From: Kitasatospora setae KM-6054
GTDB taxonomy: Bacteria; Actinomycetota; Actinomycetes; Streptomycetales; Streptomycetaceae
Reading direction: 5' to 3'
Length of the DNA: 64,000 nt
Assembly (NCBI RefSeq): GCF_000269985.1
Contig: NC_016109.1
Coordinates: 558,001-622,000 of the forward strand
The position numbers were made by a program, and so were the translations under genes. Position 1 is the stretch's first letter; each line of letters opens with the position of its first letter. Shown here piece after piece: positions 55,007 to 62,510 of the stretch. Below the pieces are notes generated by a model, which was given only the letters and a program-made list of their open reading frames with translations, did not search any database and was not told the DNA's origin.

Positions 55007-55078
55007 CCACCACACCAACGGTGTCTGTCAAAGCGGGGCAAGCTCAAGCCAGCATCGCCATGCAACACATGTGCGGGG

Positions 55079-55838
55079 GAGCAACCCCCGCGAGCGCGGG
55101 GCCGAGGCCGTCGACGGCCTGACCGACGACGAGGGCGCGGAGCAACCCCCGCGAGCGCGGGGCCGAGACCACGCCCGCCCGTCGTCGCCCCAGATGTCCG
55201 GAGCAACCCCCGCGAGCGCGGGGCCGAGCCGACAACCCGGGGGAAGACGGCGCGACGCCGAGAGCAACCCCCGCGAGCGCGGGGCCGAGCGACCTGGACG
55301 CGGTGCGCGCCGCGTTCGCCGCGAGCAACCCCCGCGAGCGCGGGGCCGAGCAGCACTGCGTCCTGACCTACAGGGTCAACCTGGAGCAACCCCCGCGAGC
55401 GCGGGGCCGAGCTGGTGTCGATCAGGTCGGCAGCCTCGCCGAGGGAGCAACCCCCGCGAGCGCGGGGCCGAGTGCTGTGGAACTGCTGCGGCACCCACGG
55501 CTGGAGAGCAACCCCCGCGAGCGCGGGGCCGAGGGCGTCGGTGGCGAGGAGTTCGGTGGGGGTGAGGAGCAACCCCCGCGAGCGCGGGGCCGAGTCGGCG
55601 AGGGTGTGCTGGGCGTCGGCGTAGGCGGAGCAACCCCCGCGAGCGCGGGGCCGAGATCACGCCGCGGGTCCGCAGCTCCGCGAGCAGGGAGCAACCCCCG
55701 CGAGCGCGGGGCCGAGCCCACTAGAGCGAGCACGACTTCGCGGTCCCGGGAGCAACCCCCGCGAGCGCGGGGCCGAGATGACGACCGGGTCGGCCAGCGA
55801 CCCGGATCCGGAGCAACCCCCGCGAGCGCGGGGCCGAG
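55079..55838 (-). CRISPR. CRISPR array: 13 identical 28-bp repeats, 12 spacers of 33 bp
   Basis: Repeats start at 55079 and every 61 bp up to 55811. All 13 are identical, with the hairpin CCCCGCGCTCGCGGGG in the middle. The strand whose repeat ends GCGGGGGTTGCTC agrees with known actinomycete type I-E repeats and runs the same way as the cas genes, so transcription is probably on the minus strand. Repeat 55811-55838 is then first, only 9 bp from the cas2 stop codon, leaving no room for a normal leader. Decayed units lie at the far end near 53667-53756. All 12 spacers are different. Confidence 0.97.
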
Positions 55839-55847
55839 GCTGCGGTT

Positions 55848-56126
55848 TTATCGGGTCGGGCGGGCGGAGAGAATCAGTCCGTCGAAGTCGACGGGCTTCC
55901 AGCGGTCCGTGCCGGCGGTGCGGACGGTCCAGCCTTGTTCGTTGGTGGCGGGTTCGACGAGGATGGCTTGGCCGGTGCCGATGCGGGTGGCGAGGAGGTC
56001 CCAGAGGCGGTCGCGGATGCGGCGGCTGGGGTTGCCGACGAAGACGCCGGCGTGGACTTCGACCATCCAGCGGGTGAGGTGGCCGCGTAGGCCTTCGGGG
56101 GCGGCGATCAGGACGATGACGGTCAT
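55848..56126 (-). CDS. cas2: Type I-E Cas2
   Basis: 92 residues. Family pattern IVLIAAPEGLRGHLTRWMVE, then VHAGVFVGNPSRRIRDRLW, and the C-terminal VDFDGLILSARPTR expected for I-E Cas2e. It dimerises and, with Cas1, integrates new spacers. Start overlaps the cas1 stop (ATGA). Its stop is 9 bp from the array. Confidence 0.95.
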   Translation of the reverse strand: MTVIVLIAAPEGLRGHLTRWMVEVHAGVFVGNPSRRIRDRLWDLLATRIGTGQAILVEPATNEQGWTVRTAGTDRWKPVDFDGLILSARPTR

Positions 56127-57157
56127 CGCGGGGGCTGCTTCGGGTCGTTGTCGAATTCGGGGCCGATGATCGCCAGGTGTTCGTTCTCGTCCCCCATGCC
56201 GGGATCGATGGCGCGGAGGACGGAACCAGCGCTCTCCGCTGACCAGTTGACGCCGCCTTGGACCGTGCCGACCTTCTCGTCCCACAACTGGTTGACGTCC
56301 TGGTCGTCCAGGTCGATGCCGTCCGGGGTGAGGAGGGCTTTGACGTCCCGGACGATCCGGCCGAGGAGGCGGTCTTCTGCGATGCGGTCGCGCAGGCCGA
56401 GGCGGGCGTCGCGTTCTTCGGTGTGGCCGCGGGCGGTGAGGTCGAAGGCGAGGGGGATGGTGTAGTCGGCTTTGTAGAGGTCGGCGATGTCGAGGACGAA
56501 GGACGTGGCGAGGCCGGTGTGGACGAAGCCGAGGCCGGGGCTGGCGCCGAGGCCGGTGATGACGGCGTGGCAGATGCCGTAGAGCGCGGCGTTGGCGGCG
56601 GAGAGGAGCCGGTTGAGGTCGTCGCCGGCGGCGTGGGCGTCTCCCGGTTGGTAGACGCGTCCGTTCCAGGGGACGCCGGTACGACGTGCGTGTGCCTGGT
56701 AGAGCTTGCGGATCCTCGCTCCTTCGCGGCCGCGCAGTTGCTGCATGGTGGCGGTGTCGACGTCCTCGCCGGGGAAGCGCATGCGGTACATGGCGCGGGC
56801 GACGGCGAGGCGTTCCTTGGTGCGGCTGACCAGCCAGGCCTGCCGGTTCAGCAGGCCGGCCCCGCGGCTGGGGCCGAGTCCGGCCGCGTACATGCGGACG
56901 CCCTGCTCGCCGACCCAGCACACGGTGGTGCCGGAGTCGGCGAGCAGGTTGACCGCGCCGTGGGTGATCCGGGTGCCGGGGCCGAGGAGGACGACGGCGA
57001 CCATGGCGGCCGGGATGCGGACGGTTTCGCGCTTGTTGATGACGACGACGGCGTTCTCGTCGCGGTCGATGTGGCTGCGTTCGACGTAGACGCTGGAGAC
57101 GCGGTCGGAGAGGCGGTGCAGGTCGTGGGGGTGGGCTTTCCACCAGATGTCGGCCAT
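56123..57157 (-). CDS. cas1: Type I-E Cas1 integrase
   Basis: 344 residues, slightly longer than E. coli Cas1. Metal-binding catalytic residues are Glu145 (RGREGARIRKLY), His213 (GFVHTGLATSF) and Asp226 (DIADLYKADY). N-terminal beta domain, C-terminal helical domain and an Asp/Glu-rich tail are all present. It catalyses spacer integration with Cas2. Begins 3 bp after cas6e ends. Confidence 0.96.
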   Translation of the reverse strand: MADIWWKAHPHDLHRLSDRVSSVYVERSHIDRDENAVVVINKRETVRIPAAMVAVVLLGPGTRITHGAVNLLADSGTTVCWVGEQGVRMYAAGLGPSRGAGLLNRQAWLVSRTKERLAVARAMYRMRFPGEDVDTATMQQLRGREGARIRKLYQAHARRTGVPWNGRVYQPGDAHAAGDDLNRLLSAANAALYGICHAVITGLGASPGLGFVHTGLATSFVLDIADLYKADYTIPLAFDLTARGHTEERDARLGLRDRIAEDRLLGRIVRDVKALLTPDGIDLDDQDVNQLWDEKVGTVQGGVNWSAESAGSVLRAIDPGMGDENEHLAIIGPEFDNDPKQPPR

Positions 57158-57160
57158 CGG

Positions 57161-57928
57161 TCAGCGGGCCGTGCCGGTGCCGGGGAGCGGGGCGAGGGTG
57201 AGCAGTCCGCAGCCGTAGGCCTTGGAGGGGCCGATGCCTTCGAGGAGGGCGGTCTTCAGGAGGTCGGGGTCGCTGATCCGCAGGTGTCCTTCGAAGGTGG
57301 CGGTGGTGAGGGTGACGGGGGTGCGGGTGCCGGGCTTGGTGAAGGTGCGCCGGTCGCGGTCGGTGATGCGGACCTCGCGGGCCGCTTCCCCATCGCCGTC
57401 CGGGGTGCCCAGCCCGGGGGCGGGCGTGTCGGTGCGGGCTTCGGGGACGGTGAAGCCCCAGCGGGTGGTGCGGTCGAGGAACCAGGCGAGCTGGTGTGCG
57501 GCGGTGCGGTGGGGGAGGCGGTAGGAGCGGTGCTGGAGTTCCTCGGCGGTCCTGGTGCGGTGGGTGCTGCCGCCGGTCGGCTTTGAGGTGTTCTGGACGG
57601 GGCTGGCGGTGAGGCGGAAGGCGTACTCGCGGCCGAGGGCGAGTTGGGCGAGCAGGGGGCTGTAGTCGCGGACCGCGTAGTGTTCGCCTTCGGCGTCGGG
57701 CCAGCCGGCCTGTTCGACGAGGTGCGTCCAGTCGGGCTTGCCGGGGGTGAGGACCAGGAGCTGGGGCCGCCGCGGCTGGTCGGTGTCGAGGCGCCAGAGG
57801 ATCCGGTCGCCGGGGGCCTGGTCGGGGACGCCGGCCTGGACGGCGCCGTGCAGGGCGCGCGGGTTGGCGAGCAGGGTGCGGCTGGCCGCGCGCAGCGGGT
57901 TGATCCGGACGCGGGAGAGGTAGGTCAT
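57161..57928 (-). CDS. cas6e: Cas6e (Cse3) CRISPR RNA endonuclease
   Basis: 255 residues. Two ferredoxin-like folds; catalytic His27 in RALHGAVQ and the C-terminal Gly-rich loop GIGPSKAYGCGLLTLAPL. It cuts pre-crRNA at the base of the repeat hairpin and stays bound to the 3' end of the guide in Cascade. Starts 8 bp after cas5e ends. Confidence 0.94.
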   Translation of the reverse strand: MTYLSRVRINPLRAASRTLLANPRALHGAVQAGVPDQAPGDRILWRLDTDQPRRPQLLVLTPGKPDWTHLVEQAGWPDAEGEHYAVRDYSPLLAQLALGREYAFRLTASPVQNTSKPTGGSTHRTRTAEELQHRSYRLPHRTAAHQLAWFLDRTTRWGFTVPEARTDTPAPGLGTPDGDGEAAREVRITDRDRRTFTKPGTRTPVTLTTATFEGHLRISDPDLLKTALLEGIGPSKAYGCGLLTLAPLPGTGTAR

Positions 57929-57936
57929 GGGTCGGG

Positions 57937-58770
57937 TCACCAGCCCAGCAGGGCGAAGGGGTCGTGGCCGCCGTCGGCGGGCGGCTCGGTGGGGAGTGCG
58001 GCCCGGAGGCCGGTGGGGACGCTGAGCCAGGCGTGCCGGACCTTGCGGGTGCCGAAGCCGCGCCGGCGCGGGTCGAAGCTCAGCGGGACGTCCCGGCAGG
58101 TGTCGTCGCCGTGCGGGTCGTCGAAGCTGGCCGCCAGGTCGACGCGGTCGGTCCGGCGCGGGGCCTGGCCGCGTTTCGCCTGCCGCTCGTGCGCCTTCCT
58201 GGTCGGTTCGTTGGCCTGCCAGGGCTCTTCCGCGAGGGCGGTCTCCAGCGGTGTGCCGCGGCGAACGCCAAGGCTCAGCGGCTGGGTGGGCGTGCAGGAG
58301 CGGCGGCCGAGGGCGAGCGGGAAGGCGGGGCGGGTGACGGCTTCGCCAAGTGCGGTGACCAGTTCGGCGGGCCCTTCGACGGCGACGAGGAACACCGCGT
58401 CCTGGAGGTAGTAGCGGTGCGTCACGTGGGTGTGCTTGCTCGGCGAGGTGGGCTTCTGGACGCCCTTCGCGTTGACGCCGGCCTGGGGCAGCGGCAGGCC
58501 CCGGTAGTCGCTGACGGTGTGGTAGTCGCGCAGGAGCGTGCCGGGCTGGTCGACCCGGACGCCGAGCCGCAGGCCGACGAGGTCGGTGAGGTCGGCTTCG
58601 CGCGGGCGCCCGGCGGCCGCGGCGAGCAGCCCGACGACGCCGGACTTGGTGGGCTGCGGGGTGGTGTCGCGGCGGTTGAAGGCACTGCGGTCGCCCCAGG
58701 ACTGGAGGGGTCCGGCGAGCCGCAGCAGGAGGACCGCCCGGTCGCCCTGCGGGGTGGTGTCGGCGGGCAT
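57937..58770 (-). CDS. cas5e: Cas5e, Cascade subunit
   Basis: 277 residues. N-terminal RLAGPLQSWGDRSAFNRRDT and PTKSGVVGLLAAAAGR are the family hallmark, with RDYHTVSDYRGLPLP next. It caps the 5' handle of the crRNA. The start ATG overlaps the cas7e stop (TGATG). A ~30-residue charged insert near 195-230 (AHERQAKRGQ) is longer than in E. coli. Confidence 0.94.
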   Translation of the reverse strand: MPADTTPQGDRAVLLLRLAGPLQSWGDRSAFNRRDTTPQPTKSGVVGLLAAAAGRPREADLTDLVGLRLGVRVDQPGTLLRDYHTVSDYRGLPLPQAGVNAKGVQKPTSPSKHTHVTHRYYLQDAVFLVAVEGPAELVTALGEAVTRPAFPLALGRRSCTPTQPLSLGVRRGTPLETALAEEPWQANEPTRKAHERQAKRGQAPRRTDRVDLAASFDDPHGDDTCRDVPLSFDPRRRGFGTRKVRHAWLSVPTGLRAALPTEPPADGGHDPFALLGW

Positions 58771-59918
58771 CAGCGCGTGGCCGTCCGCTCGGTGAGGGCG
58801 GTGCGCAGGCCCTCGCGGAGTTCGGCGAAGGTGCGGTTGGCGCCGAACGCCTCGGCGAGCGCGGCCGTTTCGGGGCTCGCGGCGTCCAGGGTGTGGCAGA
58901 TGGCGGTGTGCAGCGGTTCGTCGCCCCACTGGGAGGTGGCGGTGCGGTACTCGGCGGCGAGGCGGCGGGCCGACTCGGCGAGGATGCCGTCGCCGGCCGG
59001 GACGGCATTCTCGTACGCGGAGACCAGGTTGACGGGCTGGTCGGTGCGGACCACGACGGCGACCAGGCTGGGCCGGGTGCGGTGGGCGAAGGAGTTGCCG
59101 TAGCCGGTGGGCATGGAGCGGGCGAAGGAGTCGACGAACAGGTCGACGGCCTCGACGGCGGTCTTCTCCTCGCCGAGGTTGTCGGTCAGCTGGTGCAGGC
59201 CGACGGTGGCGTAGCGGTACAGGGTGGCCGAGTTGAAGCCGATGGTGCCGATCATTCCGGCGCCGGTCTCCTCGTCGCCGGTCTCGTCGTCCACCGCCGT
59301 GTAGTAGTCGAACTCGAGCTCGGTGGCATGGGTGGAGAGGGCGTGCGCGACCTGGGTGGCAGCGTCGACGTTGAGGCCGGGGATGTCGGCGACCATCCGG
59401 CCGAACAGCGCGACGTCGACCGGGTGGCCCTGCTGGAGCTGCTCGCGCACCGGCAGGTTCTTCACCCGCTCCTCCAGCTGCTGGTCGTCCAGGGCGGCCA
59501 GCTCTGCCGCGTCGGCGGCGACCAGGTCGACGATGCCCTCCAGCTGCCGGCGACCGTAGAACAGCAGGTACGCGGTGTCGCCCGCCTTCTTGCCCGCCGC
59601 GATGCCCATCGGCTTCAGCAGCGCCCCGGCGACGCGCTGCGCGTCCTCGGCGGACAGGGCGGCACCGGCCCGGGCGGCGAGGCGCTCGGCGAGCTTGCCC
59701 GCGATGCGCTTGGTGCGGGTGCCGAGGTCCTGCGGCTCGTAGCGCTCCGCGAAGTGCAGGCGGGTGGCGCGCTTCCAGGCCTGGGAGGAGACCCGGGAGC
59801 GGCGCTTGCCGCCGAAGTACGCCTCCTTGGGGCTGCCGTTGTCGTCGCGGTTGAGGTTGGCCGGCGGGACGGTCTGCAGGATGTGGACGTCGATGTAGAG
59901 ACGGGGACGGGAGGGCAC
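58770..59918 (-). CDS. cas7e: Cas7e (Cse4), Cascade backbone
   Basis: 382 residues from GTG 59918, chosen because AGGAGAAG lies just upstream and the protein then begins PSRPRLYIDVHILQTVP as in the family. A longer version from GTG 59987 is possible but its extra 23 residues are low-complexity. Thumb and palm region NRDDNGSPKEAYFGGKRRSR and C-terminal YGNSFAHRTRPSLV are conserved. Six copies line the guide RNA in Cascade. Confidence 0.94.
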   Translation of the reverse strand: MPSRPRLYIDVHILQTVPPANLNRDDNGSPKEAYFGGKRRSRVSSQAWKRATRLHFAERYEPQDLGTRTKRIAGKLAERLAARAGAALSAEDAQRVAGALLKPMGIAAGKKAGDTAYLLFYGRRQLEGIVDLVAADAAELAALDDQQLEERVKNLPVREQLQQGHPVDVALFGRMVADIPGLNVDAATQVAHALSTHATELEFDYYTAVDDETGDEETGAGMIGTIGFNSATLYRYATVGLHQLTDNLGEEKTAVEAVDLFVDSFARSMPTGYGNSFAHRTRPSLVAVVVRTDQPVNLVSAYENAVPAGDGILAESARRLAAEYRTATSQWGDEPLHTAICHTLDAASPETAALAEAFGANRTFAELREGLRTALTERTATR

Positions 59919-59983
59919 GCGCTTCTCCTGGGGCTGGGGTTGGAATCGGAACGGACGGGACGGTGTGCGGTTGTCGGCGGCGG

Positions 59984-60589
59984 TCACTCGTCGTCGTCAG
60001 GGGTCTTGCTCTGCCACGCCCGGTAGCCCAGCGCCCACTTGAGCCGGACCTGGGGTCGGCGCTCGGACTGGTGCCAGGCGCGGATGTCGGCCATCAGGTG
60101 GTCGTAGTCGAGGGGTTGGCCGACCGTCCGCAGTTGGGTGACCAGGCCGCGCAGGTGGACCAGGAGAGCGGGAACGCTGGTCGCGGCGGCCAGTTGGGCG
60201 ACCCTGGCGTCCAGCGCGTTCTCGCTGTACTTGCCGTCGCGGCGCAGTTCGCGCAGCGCCCGGCCGAGTTTGACGCCGCTGCGGTGCATCGGTCGGCTCT
60301 GGCCCTGCTGGTGCAGGCCGTAGAGGGCGAGCGCGGCGTGCTCGGCCTGCTGCTCGTCGGAGACCCGGTCCCGCAGCGCCAGCACGTCGCCGACCTCGGT
60401 GCTGTAGTACGGCCACATCTTCGGGCTGTCCATCACCGGCCGTCCGAGCCCGGAACGCAGCGCGGCCAGTTCCTCGCCGGGCGGACGGCGCGGTTGCTTG
60501 GAGGGGCCGTCGATCCGCCAGCCGTGGTCGGGGGCGGTGTACTCGTCCCAGTACCGCCGTCGGGCAGTGGGCTGATCAGTGGTCAACAC
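59984..60589 (-). CDS. casB: Cse2 (Cas11e, CasB), Cascade small subunit
   Basis: 201 residues from GTG 60589, overlapping the 3' end of cse1 by 14 bp. Mostly helical with LGRALRELRRDGKYSENALD and a C-terminal WALGYRAWQS. Two copies form the belly of Cascade and hold the displaced DNA strand. Confidence 0.92.
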   Translation of the reverse strand: MLTTDQPTARRRYWDEYTAPDHGWRIDGPSKQPRRPPGEELAALRSGLGRPVMDSPKMWPYYSTEVGDVLALRDRVSDEQQAEHAALALYGLHQQGQSRPMHRSGVKLGRALRELRRDGKYSENALDARVAQLAAATSVPALLVHLRGLVTQLRTVGQPLDYDHLMADIRAWHQSERRPQVRLKWALGYRAWQSKTPDDDE

Positions 60590-62288
60590 GGGCTCCGGAG
60601 GGGGTTTTCACAGTGTCTTCGGGCGCGCCGGCCCGGTCCCGCACGGCGGTGCGGGCGGTGTGCGCGTGGCGCGGGAGGATGCGGGCGGCCTCACGGCTGA
60701 AGCTGTCCGCCGCCGTGCCGAGGGAGAAGGTGTGGGTCTTGCCCGGCTTCCCCGTCTGGCTGACGGTACGGCCGGCGAACGCACTGGCGGGAGCCACCGC
60801 GAGCAGGGCGTCCGCGTGCTCCCAGGTCCGCCAGGCCGCCGCCTCCTCCCAGGCGAACCGGCCGCGCTCCAGCCGGTCTTCATCCCCACCGGCTTCCCGG
60901 GCCCCGGCCAGCACCCGGCGGACCAGGCCGTCGAGGACGTGCAGCAGCAGCTCACCGGGTCGCTGCCCCTTGTCCCACGGGATCGGGTCGGTCCCGACCG
61001 CGCGGCGCAGGTCGGCGGAGAGGTTGTTGAGGGCCCGGGCGAGTTGCTCGGCCTGCTCGGCGACGTCCAGCAGGAACAGCCGGGTCTCACCGTCCTGGTG
61101 GAGGGCGAGCAGCGGCAGGGGGATGGCGTCGTGGACGACGTCCTCGACCACCGCGGACTGCGTGCCGTACACCATGCCGAAGGTCTCCACCCGAAGCGGG
61201 TAGTCGGCGGCCAGCCTGCCGTCCTCCTGCAGGGCGCCGATCTGGTCGAGCAGCACGCTGGTCTCGAAGACGCCCCCGTCGTTCTGCCGGACGGGCGCGA
61301 GCAGCGCCTCCAGCCCGCGCCAGGCGGCCTTGCCCTGCGCGTGGCGGCGCGGCCGGCGCTCAGGGGCACGGCTCGATGCCTTCTTCGCCGGCGGGGTGAA
61401 CGTCCAGGCGGTGTGCGGCTCCCACTCCGGGGTGGCGGGGAGCCGGTCGCCGGCGCTGATCACGACACGAGTCACCTTCGTCCCGCCCGCTTCGTCCTGC
61501 TCGGGGATCAGGCGGACGCGTCGCGCCTGCCAGGTCCACAGGTCGAGCAGGCCGTCGGCCGGCCGCTGCTCCCAGGCCGGTGTGGCCGGGGGGCGCTCCC
61601 ACTGGGGCTTGCCGAGGTTGGCGGCCGCGGTGACCGGGATGTTGAGCTGCAGCGTCTCGTACAGGGTGCGCCCCATCGGGACGATCACGCCGAGCTGCCC
61701 GAGGGGCCCGGTCGGGTTTCCCGTGGTCTTGCCGGCCTTCGCCTGGTCGTCCCCGACGACGCCGGTCTTGATCGCGGCGGTGTCCCAGCAGTGGGTGTGC
61801 AGGAGCCAGTGGGCGGCCTGCGCGGGCGTCAGGTCGAGTGGGTCGGCATCCGAGCGGCTGGCGAACAGCGGGACGTTGTTGCCGCTCGCCGCGGTGGCCA
61901 CCAGGGCGGCCGTCCCCTTCGTCTCGTCCTTCGCCGTCCGCAGACCGGCCACCTGGGCGAAGGGCGCCGACTCGTCGAACAGCTCGAAGCGGGCCCGGTG
62001 CGCGGCCAGGTACGCGAGCAGGCGCTCCTTCTCCTGCGCGCTGAACTCCCCCCGGGCCAGGCGCTCGCCCTGCGCCGCAGCCGTTGCCGGCGCCCCCAGC
62101 GCGGCCACGAGCACCGGCAGGAGCACCTGGCGCAGCACCGCGGGGAGCTGCGTGGCGAAATCGACGGACAGGCCGTCGAACTCGTCTGCCCGCGTCAGCG
62201 CTTCGGCGATTCCCAGGTGGACGGGCGGGCCGCCGTCGAGCGGACGCGGCGCCAACCACGGTTCGTCCACCAGGTTGTACTTGGGCAA
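60576..62288 (-). CDS. casA: Cse1 (Cas8e, CasA), PAM-recognising Cascade large subunit
   Basis: 570 residues from TTG 62288, which has GGGAG 8 bases upstream and gives LPKYNLVDEPWL, the usual start; another TTG at 62303 lacks a ribosome site. Family marks include LLPVLVAALGAPATAA, HCWDTAAIKTGVVGDDQAKA and LNIPVTAAANLGKP. It recognises PAM sequences and recruits Cas3. The segment just upstream (62304-62315) resembles the pseudo-spacer described at 62416-62448. No canonical promoter could be identified. Confidence 0.94.
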   Translation of the reverse strand: MPKYNLVDEPWLAPRPLDGGPPVHLGIAEALTRADEFDGLSVDFATQLPAVLRQVLLPVLVAALGAPATAAAQGERLARGEFSAQEKERLLAYLAAHRARFELFDESAPFAQVAGLRTAKDETKGTAALVATAASGNNVPLFASRSDADPLDLTPAQAAHWLLHTHCWDTAAIKTGVVGDDQAKAGKTTGNPTGPLGQLGVIVPMGRTLYETLQLNIPVTAAANLGKPQWERPPATPAWEQRPADGLLDLWTWQARRVRLIPEQDEAGGTKVTRVVISAGDRLPATPEWEPHTAWTFTPPAKKASSRAPERRPRRHAQGKAAWRGLEALLAPVRQNDGGVFETSVLLDQIGALQEDGRLAADYPLRVETFGMVYGTQSAVVEDVVHDAIPLPLLALHQDGETRLFLLDVAEQAEQLARALNNLSADLRRAVGTDPIPWDKGQRPGELLLHVLDGLVRRVLAGAREAGGDEDRLERGRFAWEEAAAWRTWEHADALLAVAPASAFAGRTVSQTGKPGKTHTFSLGTAADSFSREAARILPRHAHTARTAVRDRAGAPEDTVKTPSGARVDH

Positions 62289-62303
62289 GGGTGAATCTCC
62301 CAA

Positions 62304-62315
62304 CTGGTCATGTTT
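62304..62315. promoter_or_regulatory. Candidate Cascade self-target upstream of cse1
   Basis: CTGGTCATGTTT at 62304-62315 equals the first 12 bases of the pseudo-spacer at 62416 except position 7. It ends 2 bp from the cse1 ribosome site (62297-62301), and on the minus strand it overlaps TAAACAT, a possible -10 element. Preceding bases are CAA. Binding of a guide complex here would block expression of the cse1 operon. Inference from sequence match only. Confidence 0.4.
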
Positions 62316-62381
62316 AGTCGGGGCTTTGAAGCCATCCTGGCACTCCGCTCGTCGCCTTGTGCGGCAAATGCTTCAATTGCC

Positions 62382-62475
62382 GCTGGCCCCGCAGGACTGG
62401 TCGCGGGGATGGCCCCTGGTCGTGTTTGCGCGCCCCGGTCAACGCCAAGTAGGCCCCGCGCTCGCGGGGTTGGGG
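62382..62475 (+). ncRNA. Candidate crRNA-like guide: two degenerate repeats flanking a 33-bp pseudo-spacer
   Basis: Lies in the cas3-cse1 gap, with the guide strand on plus. The first repeat-like element (62382-62415) keeps GGCCCCGC and CGCGGGG with a 6-base longer loop. The second (62449-62475) keeps GGCCCCGCGCTCGCGGGG and TTG. The space between them (62416-62448) is exactly 33 bp, the spacer length of the array. Its first 12 bases match 11 of 12 at 62304-62315 beside the cse1 start. A strong hairpin follows directly. Expression is not shown; Cas6e may or may not process the altered hairpins. Confidence 0.5.
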
Positions 62476-62503
62476 GTGGGCAGGGTTTCCCTTGCCCACC
62501 CCC
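62472..62503. terminator. Strong hairpin after cas3, also after the candidate guide RNA
   Basis: Arms 62472-62485 and 62489-62503 (GGGGGTGGGCAGGG and its complement, with one bulge) enclose a 3-base loop. It begins 8 bp past the cas3 stop codon on the minus strand. On the plus strand it follows the candidate guide. It probably ends transcription from both directions and separates cas3 from the cse1 operon. Confidence 0.65.
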
Positions 62504-62510
62504 GCACTCG

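Larger units (their letters stand above)
53775..55032 (+). mobile_element. IS3-family insertion sequence
   Basis: Ends share the inverted repeat TTTGACxGACACC (left from 53775, right to 55032). Two overlapping genes encode the IS3 orfA and orfB. No clear target duplication. Bases after the right end (GCGGGGC at 55033) look like the rest of a decayed CRISPR repeat, so the element probably inserted into, and deleted part of, the old end of the CRISPR array. Confidence 0.85.

Noticed and set aside
55071..55565. Several open frames running through the CRISPR array with a repeated NPRERGAE pattern
   Set aside because: They are translations of the CRISPR repeat, not a protein gene with repeats.
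55079..55838. Transcription of the array on the plus strand with a leader destroyed by the IS3 element
   Set aside because: Considered because there is no leader on the cas2 side. Rejected as main model because the repeat sense matching known type I-E arrays is on the minus strand and degenerate repeats lie on the low-coordinate side, as expected for the old end.
58770..59987. Longer Cas7e starting at GTG 59987
   Set aside because: The extra 23 residues are low-complexity and have no ribosome site. GTG 59918 has AGGAGA and gives the family N-terminus. Kept as an alternative only.
62382..62415. Simple terminator hairpin instead of a degenerate CRISPR repeat
   Set aside because: A GC stem alone could be a terminator. 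The exact 33-bp spacing to the next repeat-like element and the shared GGCCCCGC and CGCGGGG arms favour a repeat, but this alternative is not excluded.
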